A stretch of 64,000 nucleotides of DNA, taken from contig JBLNEW010000071.1 in assembly GCA_050263095.1 (NCBI GenBank), positions 1-64,000 of the forward strand. The letters run 5' to 3'. Under the pieces are notes generated by a model. The model had not been told where the DNA came from and searched no databases. It saw only the letters and a list, made by a program, of their open reading frames with translations. The stretch comes from FEB-35 sp050263095 (lineage in GTDB: Bacteria; Desulfobacterota; Deferrimicrobia; Deferrimicrobiales; Deferrimicrobiaceae). Below are positions 52,605-61,583 of this stretch, piece by piece. Numbering within the stretch: position 1 is the stretch's first letter; each line of letters opens with the position of its first letter. Position numbers and translations under genes: made by a program.

Positions 52605-53537
52605 ATGATCCGCAAGGCCTGGGACAACCCGAAAGACATACTCTTCGAAAAGACCACCGCCCTGTTCGCATTCGGCGTCCTGTTCCTTGCCGTCCTGCTG
52701 TTCGCCATCCTGGTGCGGGAATCGCTGCCGGCGATCCGGAAATTCGGCGCGTCGTTCCTCGTGACGAAAACGTGGGACCCGGTGGCGGAGAATTTCGGTG
52801 CGCTCACGTTCGTCTACGGAACCATCGTCTCCTCCTTCATCGCGCTGCTGCTCGCGGTCCCGCTGGCCGTGGGGTCCGCGATCTTCATCAACGAGTTCGC
52901 GCCGGAATGGATGAAGACGCCGGTGGCGTTCCTCTCCGAGCTTCTTGCGGCGATACCGAGCGTCATCTACGGGCTCTGGGGGATCTTCGTCCTGGTCCCG
53001 GTGCTGCGGGACATCCTGATGAATCCGGTCGCGAAATACCTCGGCTGGATCCCCCTATTCAAGGGACCGGTCTACGGGCCCAGCATGCTGGCCGCGGGCG
53101 TTCTGCTGTCGATCATGATCATCCCCTTCATTCTCTCGGTCAGCCGGGAGGTCCTCGCCACCGTCCCTCGGATCCAGAAAGAGGCCGTCCTCTCGCTGGG
53201 GGGGACCCATTGGGAGATGATCCGGATCGTCATCGGCCAGCACTGCATTCCCGGGATATTCGGAGCCACGATCCTCGGACTGGGGAGGGCGCTCGGGGAA
53301 ACGATGGCGGTCACCATGGTGATCGGGAACCGGCCCGACATCATACTGTCGATCTTCCAGCCCGGATACTCCATGGCCGCGGTGATCGCCAACGAGTTCA
53401 CCGAGGCGACCGGCGACCTGTACCTGTCGGCGCTGGTGGAGATCGGCCTGGTTCTGTTCCTGTTGACGTTCGTCGTGAACCTGGCGGCGAAGTGGATCTT
53501 GAAGACCATGGTGTCCCGCGCCTCCAGGGGGATATGA
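52605..53537 (+). CDS. pstC: phosphate ABC transporter permease PstC
   Basis: Inner-membrane permease subunit of 310 residues with six predicted helices. The EAA-type coupling loop appears as VPRIQKEAVLSLGGTHWEMI near residues 190-209, followed by GLGRALGETMAVTMVIGN, the typical PstC block. It starts 94 bases after pstS, past the hairpin, and ends 4 bases before pstA. Confidence 0.94.
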   Translation: MIRKAWDNPKDILFEKTTALFAFGVLFLAVLLFAILVRESLPAIRKFGASFLVTKTWDPVAENFGALTFVYGTIVSSFIALLLAVPLAVGSAIFINEFAPEWMKTPVAFLSELLAAIPSVIYGLWGIFVLVPVLRDILMNPVAKYLGWIPLFKGPVYGPSMLAAGVLLSIMIIPFILSVSREVLATVPRIQKEAVLSLGGTHWEMIRIVIGQHCIPGIFGATILGLGRALGETMAVTMVIGNRPDIILSIFQPGYSMAAVIANEFTEATGDLYLSALVEIGLVLFLLTFVVNLAAKWILKTMVSRASRGI

Positions 53538-53541
53538 GGAT

Positions 53542-54378
53542 ATGGACACGATCGCATATCGCCGCCGGGCCGCCGACAGGGCATCCAGGGCGCTGTTCGC
53601 CCTTTCCGCCCTGCTGGTGATCCTGCCCCTCTTTCTCATCTTCTTCGACCTCCTCTGGAAGGGGGCAAGGGAGCTCAAGTGGTCGCTTCTGACAGACCTC
53701 CCCCATCCGGTCGGCGAGCCTGGAGGTGGGATAGCGAACGGCATCCTTGGAACGCTTACGATCGCGGGACTCGCCATGGCGGGGGGCATCCCCCTTGCCG
53801 TCATGAGCGGCATATACCTCGCCGAGTACGGCAGGGGGAAATTCGCGGCCACCGTGCGGTTCGCGGTTGATACGCTTTCCGGCGTGCCTTCCATCATCAT
53901 GGGAATCTTCGGATACGTCCTGTGGGTCCTCCCCATGAAGCGGTTCTCGGCATGGGCGGGCGCGGCCGCGCTGGCCATGATATTCATTCCCGTCGTGGTC
54001 CGGACGACGGAGGAGATGCTGCGGACGGTCCCGCAATCGGTGCGGGAGGCGGCGCTGGCGCTCGGGATCGAGCGATGGAAGACGACGCTCTTCATTACGG
54101 TCCGGACCGCCACGGCGGGCATCGTCACCGGCATCCTGCTGGCGATGGCGCGGATCGTCGGCGAGACCGCCCCGCTTCTGTTCACCGCCCTGGGAAACCA
54201 GTTCTGGCAGGCGGGGCTCGACCAGCCGATCGCCGCGGTCCCGCTCCAGGTGTTCAATTACGCGATCTCCCCGTACGACGACTGGCACGACAAGGCATGG
54301 GCCGGCGCGGTCGTCCTGATCGGGATGGTCCTGATCATCAGCGCCGGGGCGCGGTACTTCACGAGAGTGCGAAAATAG
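53542..54378 (+). CDS. pstA: phosphate ABC transporter permease PstA
   Basis: Second inner-membrane permease subunit (278 residues, six helices). Family blocks include GGIANGILGTLTIAGLA, GVPSIIMGIFGYV, RTTEEMLRTVPQSVREAALALG (coupling loop) and ARIVGETAPLLFTALGN. Four bases after pstC and 16 before pstB. Confidence 0.94.
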   Translation: MDTIAYRRRAADRASRALFALSALLVILPLFLIFFDLLWKGARELKWSLLTDLPHPVGEPGGGIANGILGTLTIAGLAMAGGIPLAVMSGIYLAEYGRGKFAATVRFAVDTLSGVPSIIMGIFGYVLWVLPMKRFSAWAGAAALAMIFIPVVVRTTEEMLRTVPQSVREAALALGIERWKTTLFITVRTATAGIVTGILLAMARIVGETAPLLFTALGNQFWQAGLDQPIAAVPLQVFNYAISPYDDWHDKAWAGAVVLIGMVLIISAGARYFTRVRK

Positions 54379-54394
54379 GAGGAAGGGATCGGCG

Positions 54395-55156
54395 ATGGAA
54401 AACGCATTGAAAGTGAAAGAGCTCTGCGCATGGTTCGGGGACCACCAGGTGCTGAAAAACATCACGATGGACGTACGCAGGAACTCCGTCACTTCGGTCA
54501 TGGGCCCCTCGGGATGCGGCAAGAGCACATTCATACGCTGCCTGAACAGGATGCACGACCTGACTCCCGGTTTTCGGGTCTCCGGGGACGTCATCTTCGA
54601 TGGACGGAACATATACTCCGAGAAGATCGACCCGGTGCTCCTGCGGCGGAAAGTCGGCATGGTCTTCCAGCAGCCCAATCCGTTCCCCAGGATGACCGCG
54701 TTCGAAAACGTCGCCGTGGGGCTGAAATTCAACGGGAAGAAACGCACACGCTCCGAGATGGCCGACGTGGTGGAGAAGTCGCTGCGGATGGCCGCGCTCT
54801 GGGAGGAGCTGAAGGACCACCTGGACCGGCCGGGGGCCAGCCTCTCGGGCGGGCAGCAGCAGAGGCTGTGCATCGCGCGGGCGCTCGCCGTCGAACCGGA
54901 GGTCCTTCTGATGGACGAGCCCTGTTCCGCATTGGACCCGGTGTCTACAGCCAAGATCGAGGAGCTGATCGAGGACCTGAGCGACAAATACTCGATCGTT
55001 GTCGTCACCCATAACATGCAGCAGGCCGGACGGATCTCCGATTACGTCGCGTTCTTCCTGATGGGCGACCTGATCGAGATGGACAAGGCGGCCAAAATCT
55101 TCACGAACCCTTCGGACAAGCGGACCGAGGAGTACATAACCGGACGGTTCGGATAA
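54395..55156 (+). CDS. pstB: phosphate ABC transporter ATP-binding protein PstB
   Basis: Cytosolic ATPase of 253 residues powering PstCA. Walker A GPSGCGKST near 36, the Q-loop in VFQQPNPFP, the PstB-specific SLSGGQQQRLCIARAL signature near 149, Walker B VLLMDEPCSALDP near 170 and the H-loop in VVVTHNMQQ near 205. The length is typical. Confidence 0.96.
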   Translation: MENALKVKELCAWFGDHQVLKNITMDVRRNSVTSVMGPSGCGKSTFIRCLNRMHDLTPGFRVSGDVIFDGRNIYSEKIDPVLLRRKVGMVFQQPNPFPRMTAFENVAVGLKFNGKKRTRSEMADVVEKSLRMAALWEELKDHLDRPGASLSGGQQQRLCIARALAVEPEVLLMDEPCSALDPVSTAKIEELIEDLSDKYSIVVVTHNMQQAGRISDYVAFFLMGDLIEMDKAAKIFTNPSDKRTEEYITGRFG

Positions 55157-55177
55157 CATTACTGCCAAGGAGCGGAA

Positions 55178-55840
55178 ATGAAGAAACATTACCGGGAAGA
55201 GCTGGGGAACCTGCGGGAGACGGTCTTGCGGATGGGCGGGCTGATCGAGCAGATGACCCACAGGGCCATCCAGGCGCTGGTCGAGCGGAAAATAGAGATG
55301 CTCGCCGAGGTAAAGGCTATGGAGATCCAGGTCAACCAGCTGCATATCGACATCGACGAGATCTGCCTGGAGATGATCGCGCTGCGCCAGCCCACCGCCG
55401 CGGACCTCCGGTTCATCGCCGCCGCCATGAAGATAAACACGGACATGGAGAGGATCGGCGACCAGGCGATCAACGTCACGGAGCGGGCGGAGCACCTCCT
55501 TACGGTTCCCCCCGTCAAGCCGCTGATAGATATCCCGCGGATGGCCGACATCGCAAAGGAGATGCTGCGGGACGCCCTCGACGCCTTCGTTAACGGGAAC
55601 GACGAACTGGCATATAACACGATCAAGAAGGACGACCTTGTGGACCAGCTCAAGGACCAGGTCTTCCGGGAGCTCCTGACCTACATGATGGCCGATCCGA
55701 CGACCATCCCCCGTGCGCTGGACCTGATCCTGGTCTCCCGGCACCTGGAGCGGATCGCCGACCACGCTACAAACATATGCGAGGACGTGATCTTCATGGT
55801 CAAGGGAAAAGACGTCCGCCACAAGGGGCCGCTGGCATGA
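55178..55840 (+). CDS. phoU: phosphate signalling protein PhoU
   Basis: All-helical 220-residue cytosolic protein made of two PhoU repeats. Repeat 1 carries ERKIEMLAEVKAMEIQVNQ and LRQPTAADLRFI; repeat 2 carries DAFVNGNDELAYNTIKKDD and LILVSRHLERIADHATNICED, the metal-binding E(D)xxxD signatures. It links Pst activity to PhoR and closes the operon 21 bases after pstB. Confidence 0.95.
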   Translation: MKKHYREELGNLRETVLRMGGLIEQMTHRAIQALVERKIEMLAEVKAMEIQVNQLHIDIDEICLEMIALRQPTAADLRFIAAAMKINTDMERIGDQAINVTERAEHLLTVPPVKPLIDIPRMADIAKEMLRDALDAFVNGNDELAYNTIKKDDLVDQLKDQVFRELLTYMMADPTTIPRALDLILVSRHLERIADHATNICEDVIFMVKGKDVRHKGPLA

Positions 55841-55922
55841 CGAGAATTTAGATTTTCATCGGGCGCTTCCTCGCATTAATATGTAGGTTCCCGAACCGAA
55901 ATTCGCAACGCGGAGGTTTTCA

Positions 55923-56927
55923 ATGCGCTACCTGATTCTCGGAAGCGGTCCCGCCGGGATCGCCGCAGCCAAGTCGGTCCGGAACATGGAGAAGGACGCG
56001 GATGTCGTCCTCGCCACCGAAGAGTTCGTCGCGCCGTATCTCCGGCCCTGCCTTCCCGACCTCATCTCCGGGGAGATGGAGCCCACAGCGATCGCGGATC
56101 CGCAGGCGAAAAATCTCGCCGCCGAAAAGATAGAGGTCCGTCAAGGAAAGCGCGCAAAGCGGATCGACGCCGCCAGGAACAGGATCGCCTTTTCCGACGG
56201 GACGGAGGAGACGTACAACTTCCTCCTGATCGCCACCGGGGGGCGGCCGATCCTTCCGCTCGCCTTGATGGGCAACGTCGGCTCTTTTCTCATGCTGAAC
56301 TCCTTCGGGGACGCGCTGCGCATCCGCGCGCGCGCGATGCGCACCGACATCACCGTGGTTTACGGGCCCGGGTACCTGGGGATAGAGGCGGCCCGCTCCC
56401 TGCGCAAGCTGGGCCAGCAGGTGATCTGGGTCAACCCCGGCCTGCCCAGGTTCGGCAACCCGATCTCGGGCGAGGTCGAGGCGAAGATAACGGACCAGTT
56501 GCGCAAGAAGGGCGTGCAGATCAAGGAAGGGACCGATATCGCCGACGTGATCGATCTGGACGGGAAGACGTTCGTCGTCTACACGACCGGCGGCGAGGAG
56601 ATCCGCTGCCAGACCATCGTCGCCGCGACGGAGCGGCTCCCCTCCGTCGGGTTCCTCGAGGGCAGCGGCGTAAAGGTGGGAACCGGCATCCTGGTTGACG
56701 AGTACCTGCGGACCAACGTCTCCAACATATTCGCGGCGGGCGACTGCGCGGAGGTGTTCGACATCAACCGGCGGGAGAGCCGCATCAACTTCGGATGGCG
56801 CAGCGCCCTCAAGCAGGGACAGCTGGCCGGGGAAAACATGGCCGGCGGCGGCAAGCTGTACATCCGGAACACGCAGGACTACTTCGGGCTGCTCTACGGA
56901 ACGTCGCTCCTGGAGCGCACCCGGTGA
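55923..56927 (+). CDS. FAD-dependent pyridine nucleotide-disulfide oxidoreductase (nitrite/rubredoxin reductase-like)
   Basis: Flavoprotein of 334 residues, probably an NAD(P)H oxidoreductase. FAD motif LILGSGPAGIAAAKSVR at 4-20, the NAD(P)-binding strand VVYGPGYLGIEAARSLRKLG near 143, and the second FAD loop NIFAAGDCAEV near 265. The region after PYLRPCLPDLISG matches the NirB-N/NADH oxidase subgroup, but no Fe-S or siroheme domain follows. The genes for a flavodiiron protein and rubredoxins lie 2.5 kb away on the other strand, so a rubredoxin reductase role is possible but not shown. Confidence 0.82.
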   Translation: MRYLILGSGPAGIAAAKSVRNMEKDADVVLATEEFVAPYLRPCLPDLISGEMEPTAIADPQAKNLAAEKIEVRQGKRAKRIDAARNRIAFSDGTEETYNFLLIATGGRPILPLALMGNVGSFLMLNSFGDALRIRARAMRTDITVVYGPGYLGIEAARSLRKLGQQVIWVNPGLPRFGNPISGEVEAKITDQLRKKGVQIKEGTDIADVIDLDGKTFVVYTTGGEEIRCQTIVAATERLPSVGFLEGSGVKVGTGILVDEYLRTNVSNIFAAGDCAEVFDINRRESRINFGWRSALKQGQLAGENMAGGGKLYIRNTQDYFGLLYGTSLLERTR

Positions 56928-56990
56928 CCGTTCCCCCGGGCTGCGCCGCAGCCTCGTGCAACGCGCGCGTTTAACGGAAGCCGGTGCGCG

Positions 56991-57212
56991 TTACGGCCCG
57001 GTGTCGATCGCGGGATCGTACGGGCGCGCCTCGCCGGTCGGAACCGGCCACTCTCCGACCGTGAAGCGGAATCCGCATGATGGGCAGACGAGAATCACCG
57101 AGAGGAAGCGCCCCTTCCTCCTGAACGAGACGTGGAACCCCCGTCCCGCACCGCACCGCGGGCAATCGGAAAGTTCATCCCCGACCCGGACGCTTTCGGG
57201 AGCATCGCTCAA
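56991..57212 (-). CDS. 73-residue zinc-ribbon protein downstream of cobO
   Basis: Unnamed small protein. The TTG at 57212 overlaps the cobO stop (TTGA), which couples the two genes. Two knuckles, CPRC at residues 17-20 and CPSC near 44-47, frame a basic strand (HVSFRRKGRFLSVIL), the plan of a metal-binding zinc ribbon. The tail (GEARPYDPAIDTG) is acidic and flexible. Function unknown. Confidence 0.6.
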   Translation of the reverse strand: MSDAPESVRVGDELSDCPRCGAGRGFHVSFRRKGRFLSVILVCPSCGFRFTVGEWPVPTGEARPYDPAIDTGP

Positions 57213-57778
57213 TAATCGATGCCTTTCTCGGCCTCGATCCCGAGGTCGAAAGGGTGCTTGATGTTCCGCATCTCCGTGACCAGGTGCGCGCGCCGGATGA
57301 CTTCTTCGTGCGCGTGGCGCCCGGAAAGGATCAGGTGGACGGACTGCGGCTTCGCCTCGATGAGCGAGATCACGTCGTCCACGGGGATAAGCCGGAGATG
57401 CAGCGCGACGTTTATCTCGTCCAGGATGACGATGTCGTACTTTCCCGAGAGCATCTTTTCGCGCGCCGCCGCAAGCGCCTCCGCCGCGGCCCTGGAATGC
57501 GTCGAGAAGTCCAGCGTGTCGCCCATGATGCCGACGAATCCTTTCCCCATGGGGATCAGCTCGAACTCGGGCGCAAGCCGCTTCGCGCCGTCCAGCTCGC
57601 CGTAGTGCAGCGAGCCTTTTATGAACTGTATCATGACGACGCGCATGCCGTATCCTATCGCGCGCACCGCCATCCCGAGACACGACGTCGTCTTTCCTTT
57701 TCCTTCTCCCGTAAGTACAAGAACCAGCCCATTGCGTGGCTTGTCGGGAATACGCGATTTCTCGAGGCGCAACGGCAT
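57209..57778 (-). CDS. cobO: cob(I)yrinic acid a,c-diamide adenosyltransferase
   Basis: Cytosolic enzyme of 189 residues that adenosylates corrinoids from ATP. It has the CobA/CobO P-loop VLTGEGKGKTTSCLG (residues 20-34) and the conserved downstream blocks VVMIQFIKGSLHYGEL, DIVILDEINVALHLRLI and VHLILSGRHA. Methylmalonyl-CoA epimerase elsewhere in the window suggests a B12-dependent mutase in the genome. Coupled to a small zinc-ribbon gene. Confidence 0.92.
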   Translation of the reverse strand: MPLRLEKSRIPDKPRNGLVLVLTGEGKGKTTSCLGMAVRAIGYGMRVVMIQFIKGSLHYGELDGAKRLAPEFELIPMGKGFVGIMGDTLDFSTHSRAAAEALAAAREKMLSGKYDIVILDEINVALHLRLIPVDDVISLIEAKPQSVHLILSGRHAHEEVIRRAHLVTEMRNIKHPFDLGIEAEKGIDY

Positions 57779-57930
57779 CGGGGTCTCCCGGGGAAACGTG
57801 GTTGTGTGTAAGTGCCTTCCGGTCCTGCGTTTTTAAGATGTAGTAAAACATTTTCCGTTTCCGGCGTATTCTATTACTTGGGGAAGGTAGGTCCTGATAA
57901 CGATAACGCCCGCGCGGCGGGGAGGGTCCG

Positions 57931-58113
57931 ATGACCGAGCTTAAAAATCGCTGCCTGGTGTGCGGCAAGCCTGACCCCGGTGAGGACAGCATCTGCCCGG
58001 TTTGCAAGGCGCTCATCCGCGGAGAGGCGCTCGAACATCAGAAGCAGATAAAGAAGGACGCAGACCGCGAGCTCCACAAGGAAGGGTCCGACCCGATCAA
58101 GCCGAAGAAATGA
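57931..58113 (+). CDS. 60-residue zinc-ribbon protein with a charged helical tail
   Basis: Starts at the ATG at 57931 behind GGGGAGGG. CLVC (residues 8-11) and CPVC (22-25) form a zinc ribbon. The C-terminal half (EHQKQIKKDADRELHKEG) is a charged helix. This resembles short unnamed zinc-ribbon proteins found in deltaproteobacteria; no function is known. It diverges from cobO and converges with the flavodiiron gene. Confidence 0.7.
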   Translation: MTELKNRCLVCGKPDPGEDSICPVCKALIRGEALEHQKQIKKDADRELHKEGSDPIKPKK

Positions 58114-58158
58114 TCCGGGCCCGCTTCGTCAAGGCCTGTACGGGAAGGGAACGCCTCC

Positions 58159-59358
58159 CTATCCCCCGTGGACGATTTCCGCAAACTTCCTGCCGAATTC
58201 GACGCATGCCGCCAGGTCCGCCTCGGAGGGGGACATCCGCACCCTGACAGGATCGGGCGAGACCTTGAGGCGCATGGACGTCAGGATGTCCTGGACGGTC
58301 TTGATCGCCTCGCCGCTCCAGCCGTAGGACCCGAAAACCGACGCGGGCTTCCCCTTTACGTTCAGGACAACCAGGTTGGCGATAAGCTGAAGTATCGGCT
58401 GCGGGACGTTGCTGTTGAGGGTGGAGGTCCCGATGAGGAATCCGGCCGACACCTCGAACTCGTCAATTATCTTTTCCATCGGGACTTCGACGGAGTTCAT
58501 GAGGACAGGAGTCAGCCCGCCCGCGCTCACGCCCTCCGCGACCTTTGCCGCCATCGCCGCCGTGTTTCCGTACGCGGAGGCGTAAACGATAGCCACCCTC
58601 TTTTCCTTCACCCGTGACAGGATGGAAGCCTTCTCCTCGTACCAGTCGATGTACGACTGGGGGTCCTTCCGCAGGATCGGCCCGTGCGAAGGCGCGATCA
58701 TGGAGACCGGAAAGCTTTTGAGCCGCTCGCATGCCTTCAGGACGTACTCCTTGTACGGGCGCATTATGGTGCTGTAGTAGAATTCGAACGCCTTCCTGGC
58801 GACGGACGGGTCCGGAAGCTCGTCGTTGTAGAATTCCGGGCTGGAATAATGGGCGCCGAGGAAATCGCACGGAAACAGGATCCGGTCCTCGACGAGGTAG
58901 GTGAGTATGGTGTCGGGCCAGTGGAGAAACGGCGCGTTTATGAACCTTAGCGTCTTCCCTCCCAGGGGCAGTTCCAGGTCGTCGCCGACGATCCGGTAAG
59001 GGAATCCGGCGTTTACGATGTTGTCTACGAACGTCTTCGCCGAACGGGACAGCAGAACGTTCACGCGGGGGTGGCGCTCCAGCAGGTCGACCAGCGCGCC
59101 GGCATGGTCGGGCTCGGAGTGGTTGATCACGACGTAATCGAGCTTCTCGACCGGGAGGAATTCGGAGATGTTGCGGAAAAGCTCCTGCGCGAAGGGGCGC
59201 TTGACGCAGTCGATAAGGGCGGTTTTCTCGGTCCCGCAGACCAGGTAGGAGTTGTAGGTCGTCCCGTATTCCGTGGGAATGACGATGTCGAAGACCGCCA
59301 GTCCGGGGTCCTTCGCTCCCACCCAGTGAACGTTCGGCGCAATGGTCACCGTCGGCAC
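58159..59358 (-). CDS. flavodiiron protein (FprA-type oxygen/NO reductase)
   Basis: Cytosolic diiron-FMN enzyme of 399 residues that reduces oxygen to water or NO to N2O in anaerobes. The N-terminal beta-lactamase-like domain has the HSEPDH diiron motif near 80, FLHWPDT near 148, FPCDFLGAHY near 165 and PSHGPILR near 227. The flavodoxin domain begins RVAIVYASAYGNTAAMA near 254. The start is the GTG at 59358, 5 bases after the rubredoxin stop. Two rubredoxin genes upstream on the same strand would supply electrons. Confidence 0.92.
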   Translation of the reverse strand: MPTVTIAPNVHWVGAKDPGLAVFDIVIPTEYGTTYNSYLVCGTEKTALIDCVKRPFAQELFRNISEFLPVEKLDYVVINHSEPDHAGALVDLLERHPRVNVLLSRSAKTFVDNIVNAGFPYRIVGDDLELPLGGKTLRFINAPFLHWPDTILTYLVEDRILFPCDFLGAHYSSPEFYNDELPDPSVARKAFEFYYSTIMRPYKEYVLKACERLKSFPVSMIAPSHGPILRKDPQSYIDWYEEKASILSRVKEKRVAIVYASAYGNTAAMAAKVAEGVSAGGLTPVLMNSVEVPMEKIIDEFEVSAGFLIGTSTLNSNVPQPILQLIANLVVLNVKGKPASVFGSYGWSGEAIKTVQDILTSMRLKVSPDPVRVRMSPSEADLAACVEFGRKFAEIVHGG

Positions 59359-59363
59359 GGGGG

Positions 59364-59528
59364 CTACTCCTCTATCCTCTCGAATTCGTCCTTTCCGGCG
59401 CTGCACAGCGGGCAGACCCAGTCGTCGGGTATGCTCTCGAACGGCGTCCCCGGCTCCACACCGTTATCGGGGTCCCCCTCGGCGGGATCGTAAATGTAGT
59501 TGCACACGATGCATCTCCACTTCTGCAT
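59364..59528 (-). CDS. rubredoxin
   Basis: A canonical 54-residue rubredoxin: MQKWRCIVCNYIYDPAEGD, then FESIPDDWVCPLCSAGKDEF. The four cysteines (CxxC at 6-9 and 39-42) bind one iron. The ATG at 59528 follows GGCAGGAGG. The TAG lies 5 bases before the flavodiiron start, so it is the likely direct electron donor of that enzyme. Confidence 0.95.
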   Translation of the reverse strand: MQKWRCIVCNYIYDPAEGDPDNGVEPGTPFESIPDDWVCPLCSAGKDEFERIEE

Positions 59529-59637
59529 TGGGGCCTCCTGCCAGGGTCGGGACGAACGGAAAAATTATATCGCCCGCCGCTCACGGACCGCAAGACCGCC
59601 CCGCCGGCGGCAGCGGCCGCCCTCCCGCCGCGGAAGA

Positions 59638-59748
59638 TCATTGGATCTGCACGAATTTTTCCCTGGGAGCGCCGCAGACGGGGCAGGTGTCGGGCGGCTC
59701 TTCCGCCACGTGGATGTATCCGCATACGGTGCATTTCCATTTCTTCAT
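59638..59748 (-). CDS. short rubredoxin-like protein (36 residues)
   Basis: A minimal rubredoxin fold: MKKWKCTVCGYIHVAEEP, then DTCPVCGAPREKFVQI. The knuckles are CxxC at 6-9 and 22-25, with the shortened loop typical of the C-terminal rubredoxin domain of rubrerythrin. It lies 110 bases upstream of the full-length rubredoxin on the same strand. It might serve the ferritin-like protein at 33755-34234, which lacks such a domain; that is speculation. Confidence 0.88.
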   Translation of the reverse strand: MKKWKCTVCGYIHVAEEPPDTCPVCGAPREKFVQIQ

Positions 59749-59847
59749 CTGGCGCAACCCCCGGCGCGATTTCCCGTCCTTATATCACAATCCGGAATGG
59801 CCAGAAAGGAGCAGGGGAAGGAGCTCAACGTTTATAATGGAGTCGTC

Positions 59848-60366
59848 ATGATCGGGGAAGCCAGGAGGGTCGCGGACGGCCCCTACATAGCCGTGGACGT
59901 GGAGACCACCGGCATCGACGCCGCCGACGGGCACCGGGTCTGCGAGGTCGCGCTGCTCAAGTTCCTGCGCGGCGACGTGATCGATTCGCTCGTGTCGCTC
60001 GTAAATCCCATGCGCCCGATATCTCCGGGGGCGTCGGCGATCAACGGGATCACCGACCTGATGGTGGCCGGGGCGCCGTGCTTCTGCGACCTCTTCCCCG
60101 GTATTCTTGCATTCATCGAGAACGACGTTCTCGTCTTCCACAACGCCCCGTTCGACCTCTCGTTCCTCCGGGCGGAAGCCCGAATCGCAGGCGGGGAATG
60201 GCCGGGGAACCCGTTCGTAGACACGCTCCTGCTGGCGCGCCGCACCGGCCGTTTCCGGAGCAACTCCCTTTCCTCGATATGCCGGGAACTGGGAATAGGG
60301 GCCGGATTCCACCGCGCCGAGGCGGACGCATATGCCGCCGGGAAACTCCTGCTGCATCTGAAATGA
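59848..60366 (+). CDS. DnaQ-like (DEDD) 3'-5' exonuclease
   Basis: A 172-residue exonuclease of the DnaQ/PolC epsilon type. Motif I is AVDVETTGIDAADG near residue 14, motif II VFHNAPFDLSFL near 95 and motif III HRAEADAYAAGKLL near 155, giving a DEDDh set. It could be a proofreading or repair enzyme; no polymerase is nearby. The ATG at 59848 is used, with TATAAT 9 bases upstream, so the leader would be very short. It converges with the next gene at 14 bases. Confidence 0.85.
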   Translation: MIGEARRVADGPYIAVDVETTGIDAADGHRVCEVALLKFLRGDVIDSLVSLVNPMRPISPGASAINGITDLMVAGAPCFCDLFPGILAFIENDVLVFHNAPFDLSFLRAEARIAGGEWPGNPFVDTLLLARRTGRFRSNSLSSICRELGIGAGFHRAEADAYAAGKLLLHLK

Positions 60367-60379
60367 TACGGGGGCTGGA

Positions 60380-61501
60380 TTACCTGTCCGACTTTTTCCT
60401 TTTCGCGAGATCCTTGCGACGTACCCCCCGCGCGAGGAGAGCGAGCAGCTCCTCCCGGCGGTCGTACAGCCTGCCGTGCGCGCGTTTTTTCGCGCGGGAC
60501 AGCACGTACGCCGTCAGCAGCGGCATGGCCACCGTCGAATCCAGGTAGCAGACAACGCTGTCCGGCAGGCGCTCGGGGTCGACCTTCCCCCAGGACACGG
60601 CTTCGGAAGGGGTGGCACCCGAGAGCCCTCCGGTGTCGGGCCTGGCGTCCGTTATCTGGAGGAAATAGTCGTGCCCCTTGTCCGCGATACCCAGGACTTC
60701 CTGAATCTGCGGCTCGGTCTGGAGCGCGAAGTTCTTCGGGGATCCTCCTCCGAAGATCCAGACCGCGCTCTTCCCCCTGTTTCTCTTGGCCGCGTAGACG
60801 ATCGCGGCGGTCTCGTTCACGTCGGCCGAGACGTCGATCTTGGCCCCCCTGCCGAACAGGCGCATTGCCGCCACGTTCATGCCGATGGACGAGTCGCCCG
60901 GGGAGGACGTGTAGACCGGAACGCCGTACCGGTGCGCGGCCGAAAGGACGCTCACCTCGCCCAAACCCAGCGCCTTTTCCCGCTCCGCCAGGTACCGTCC
61001 GAGGCGATAATGAAATTCCGCCGTGCCCATCTCCGCCTGGAACTCCTCCGCGTCGAGCACCATGCGGAAGAAGGAGTCCGTGTCGAGGAGGACATGGTAA
61101 TCGAACAGGATGTCGTAGATGCGGACGACACCCTCGTCCCTGAGGACCCGGTCGTCGAGGAAGGGCGATCCTGCATGCATCCTCATGCCCAGCCCGAAAT
61201 GCGCGTCGTGGTAAAGGTTGGCGCCGGTCGACACGATCCAGTCGACGAAGCCCGCCTTGATCAGCGGCACCACGCAGGAGACGCCGAGGCCCGCCGGCGT
61301 GAGGGCGCCCGACAGCGAAAGCCCCACGGTGACCCCCGGGCGCAGCATCTTTTCCGCGAGCAGCCGCGCCCCTTCCCTGAGCCTTCCGGCGTTGTAGGCG
61401 AGGAAGAACCGGTCGATCATGTCCGCGGCCCGCACACCTCCCGGGACAGGAGGGGGAAGTATCCTTTTCCCCCGGAGGAAACGCGACCCCCGTTTCTTCA
61501 T
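60380..61501 (-). CDS. deoxyhypusine synthase-family protein
   Basis: A 373-residue NAD-dependent enzyme of the deoxyhypusine synthase fold. The ATG at 61501 follows GGAAGGAAGC. Family blocks include GLSLSGALTPAGLGVSCVVP, WIVSTGANLYHD, YGVPVYTSSPGDSSIGMN and WIFGGGSPKNFALQTEP. Bacteria lack eIF5A, so such proteins are thought to act in polyamine (homospermidine- or spermidine-type) synthesis; the exact reaction here is unknown. Divergent from the NifA-type gene. Confidence 0.87.
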   Translation of the reverse strand: MKKRGSRFLRGKRILPPPVPGGVRAADMIDRFFLAYNAGRLREGARLLAEKMLRPGVTVGLSLSGALTPAGLGVSCVVPLIKAGFVDWIVSTGANLYHDAHFGLGMRMHAGSPFLDDRVLRDEGVVRIYDILFDYHVLLDTDSFFRMVLDAEEFQAEMGTAEFHYRLGRYLAEREKALGLGEVSVLSAAHRYGVPVYTSSPGDSSIGMNVAAMRLFGRGAKIDVSADVNETAAIVYAAKRNRGKSAVWIFGGGSPKNFALQTEPQIQEVLGIADKGHDYFLQITDARPDTGGLSGATPSEAVSWGKVDPERLPDSVVCYLDSTVAMPLLTAYVLSRAKKRAHGRLYDRREELLALLARGVRRKDLAKRKKSDR

Positions 61502-61583
61502 GCTTCCTTCCGCCTCCCGCAAATGCCGGTTCCCCTCGTGAAGATCGACCGCATTATATCTCCTTCCACGCTATAATTGGCGC

